From NCBI GenBank assembly GCA_023055355.1, contig JALJCS010000053.1:1-64000 (forward strand): a stretch of 64,000 nucleotides of DNA. The letters are read 5' to 3'. Numbering within the stretch: position 1 is the stretch's first letter; the number at the start of each line of letters is the position of its first letter. The notes below the pieces were generated by a model. It had not been told where the DNA came from. It was given only the letters and a program-made list of their open reading frames with translations, and ran no database searches. This document shows positions 62,503-64,000 of the stretch, piece after piece. A program made the position numbers and the translations under genes. This DNA is from Agelaius tricolor (Eukaryota; Chordata; Aves; Passeriformes; Icteridae).

Positions 62503-63412
62503 CCTTCCTTCCTTCCTTCCTTCCTTCCTTCCGCCACTTCCGCCACTTCCGCCACTTCCGCCACTTCCGCCACTTCCGCCACTTCCGCCACTTCCTTCCT
62601 TCCTTCCTTCCTTCCTTCCTTCCTTCCTTCCTTCCTTCCTTCCTTCCTTCCTTCCTTCCTTCCTTCCTTCCTTCCTTCCTTCCTTCCTTCCTTCCTTCCT
62701 TCCTTCCTTCCGCCACTTCCTTCCGCCACTTCCTTCCGCCACTTCCTTCCGCCACTTCCTTCCGCCACTTCCTTCCTTCCTTCCGCCACTTCCTTCCTTC
62801 CTTCCGCCACTTCCTTCCGCCCCTTCCTTCCTTCCTTCTGCCACTTCCGCCACTTCCTTCCTTCCTTCCTTCCTTCCTTCCTTCCTTCCTTCCTTCCTTC
62901 CTTCCTTCCTTCCTTCCTTCCTTCCTTCCTTCCTTCCTTCCTTCCTTCCTTCCTTCCTTCCTTCCGCCACTTCCTTCCGCCACTTCCTTCCGCCACTTCC
63001 TTCCGCCACTTCCTTCCGCCACTTCCTTCCTTCCTTCCGCCACTTCCTTCCTTCCTTCCTTCCTTCCGCCACTTCCTTCCTTCCTTCCTTCCTTCCTTCC
63101 TTCCTTCCTTCCTTCCTTCCTTCCTTCCTTCCTTCCTTCCTTCCTTCCTTCCTTCCTTCCTTCCTTCCTTCCTTCCTTCCTTCCTTCCTTCCTTCCGCCA
63201 CTTCTGCCACTTCCGCCACTTCCTTCCTTCCTTCCGCCACTTCCTTCCTTCCTTCCGCCACTTCCTTCCTTCCTTCCTTCCGCCACTTCCTTCCTTCCTT
63301 CCGCCACTTCCTTCCGCCACTTCCTTCCGCCACTTCCTTCCTTCCGCCACTTCTGCCACTTCCTTCCGCCACTTCCTTCCGTCACTTCCTTCCGCCACTT
63401 CCTTCCTTCCTC
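62503..63412 (-). repeat. Composite CCTT / GCCACTTCC array (array B)
   Basis: 910 bp of TTCC repeats interspersed with roughly three dozen copies of GCCACTTCC (reverse complement GGAAGTGGC). Seven copies are contiguous at about 62532-62594. Elsewhere they are mostly separated by one or a few TTCC units, giving a 13-bp higher-order period. Variants include TGCCACTTCC, GTCACTTCC and GCCCCTTCC. Reading the GGAA strand, the contiguous block lies near the 3' end, as in array A at 26148-26482. Each GCCACTTCCGCC junction carries an ETS-like core. Very long Leu/Pro/Ser and Gly/Arg/Lys frames (over 300 codons) are artefacts. Confidence 0.97.
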
Positions 63413-64000
63413 TGCAGCAAAAAGCTTTCTTTTGTTTTGTTTTCTTATTATTCTTTTAATTTTCATTCTCTTTCTTTCCTCTTTACTTCTCCCTTTTCTG
63501 TATTAGAGATCCCCAGAAAACCCAGCAGGTTTTTCAATAACTGTTAATAATGGCATATTTTATCTTGAGACAGAAAAAAGGGATTATTATGGCTTATAAA
63601 CTTCAAAATACTGGTGATGATTTTTCCTGTATTTACTTACTCTAACTGATACTTACCTCCAGGAATGAGCCTGAAGTAAGACACAATTTCTCCCAACTGC
63701 AAGAAGACTTTTTGTCAACACATTTAAATTCTGTCCATGCTTGTATTCCTGAGAACAGACATGAATTATTTTATTTTTCTTAGCTTTTCAAGAAAAAAAA
63801 AATGCATCCCAAGGTAAATCATGAATGACAGTGGCTAAATGAGTTCAAAGAAAGTGAAAAAAAAAAGGCAAAACCATTAAGGATGTGAATAAACAAATGT
63901 TTTATGCTAGGGGAAGCTGGGGAATGGAAGGACCATCCAGGATAAGAGCAGCTGTGCTACGGTTTGAGCCTTGATGAACTGCATGGCATTTTCCAGTATC
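63413..64000. other. Non-coding DNA, no gene seen
   Basis: AT-rich sequence to the window edge. No gene, LTR or CR1 fragment was recognised. Confidence 0.5.

Noticed and set aside
62385..63506. Frames of 302 to 373 residues, longest in the window
   Set aside because: They are low-complexity translations of array B; all three frames are open on the GGAA strand.
1..64000. tRNA, rRNA, CRISPR, riboswitch or bacterial-type operon signals
   Set aside because: I saw no tRNA B-box with a matching fold, no rRNA segments, and no spacer-repeat array. The tandem arrays have no unique spacers. Prokaryotic features are not expected in this DNA.

Overview
The window is vertebrate nuclear DNA and most likely avian, probably a songbird. 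The evidence is several minus-strand CR1 LINE fragments with typical 3'-end wording, five or so compact retroviral-type LTRs (three with clean TG...CA ends and matching target-site duplications), AT-rich CpG-poor background, and many long microsatellites. The bird call is established knowledge of CR1 and ERV distribution. The songbird call is inference. No prokaryotic or viral gene organisation is present.

I find no protein-coding gene I can name. Open frames longer than 100 codons are mostly low-complexity translations of microsatellites (TTTCC, GGAA, ATCC, GGAGA, T/G-rich tracts) or unsupported random frames. The window therefore reads as a gene desert or a very long intron. Four short stretches have some exon-like character and are listed at low confidence: a 102-nt phase-0 frame bounded by AG/GT at 20576-20677, a terminal-exon-like frame followed by AATAAA at 49917-50132, a CpG-bearing frame ending in a strong donor at 56828-56947, and a basic/acidic frame at 25732-25947.

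Layout. 1-4.8 kb: AT-rich DNA with an A/C-rich tract, a TA-rich microsatellite and a long TTTCC array. 4.8-20.1 kb: quiet DNA with a ~260-bp direct duplication (8079-8340 and 9486-9745) and a short hairpin. 20.1-24.7 kb: a nest of LTRs around a GC-rich islet and the 102-nt exon candidate. 26.1-26.6 kb: a GGAA/GGAAGTGGC array abutting a CR1 3' fragment. 33.0-39.8 kb: three CR1 fragments, one split by a ~550-bp ATCC array. 42.6 kb: an ATTAT array. 44.7-45.3 kb: another LTR. 49.0-50.8 kb: long T/G-rich tracts ending in acceptor-like AGs, with a CpG-rich unique segment between them. 57.9 kb: AAAG array. 61.2 kb: two-block purine array. 62.5-63.4 kb: a 0.9-kb composite array carrying the same GGAAGTGGC unit as the 26-kb array, on the opposite strand.

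The most unusual signal is this pair of inverted, 36-kb-separated composite arrays. Their 9-bp unit contains a near-consensus ETS-factor core (CGGAAGTG), so they make dense clusters of potential ETS sites. The next most informative is the ATCC array that grew inside a CR1 element. I see no operon, CRISPR array, tRNA or rRNA, and no evidence of a new multi-gene system.
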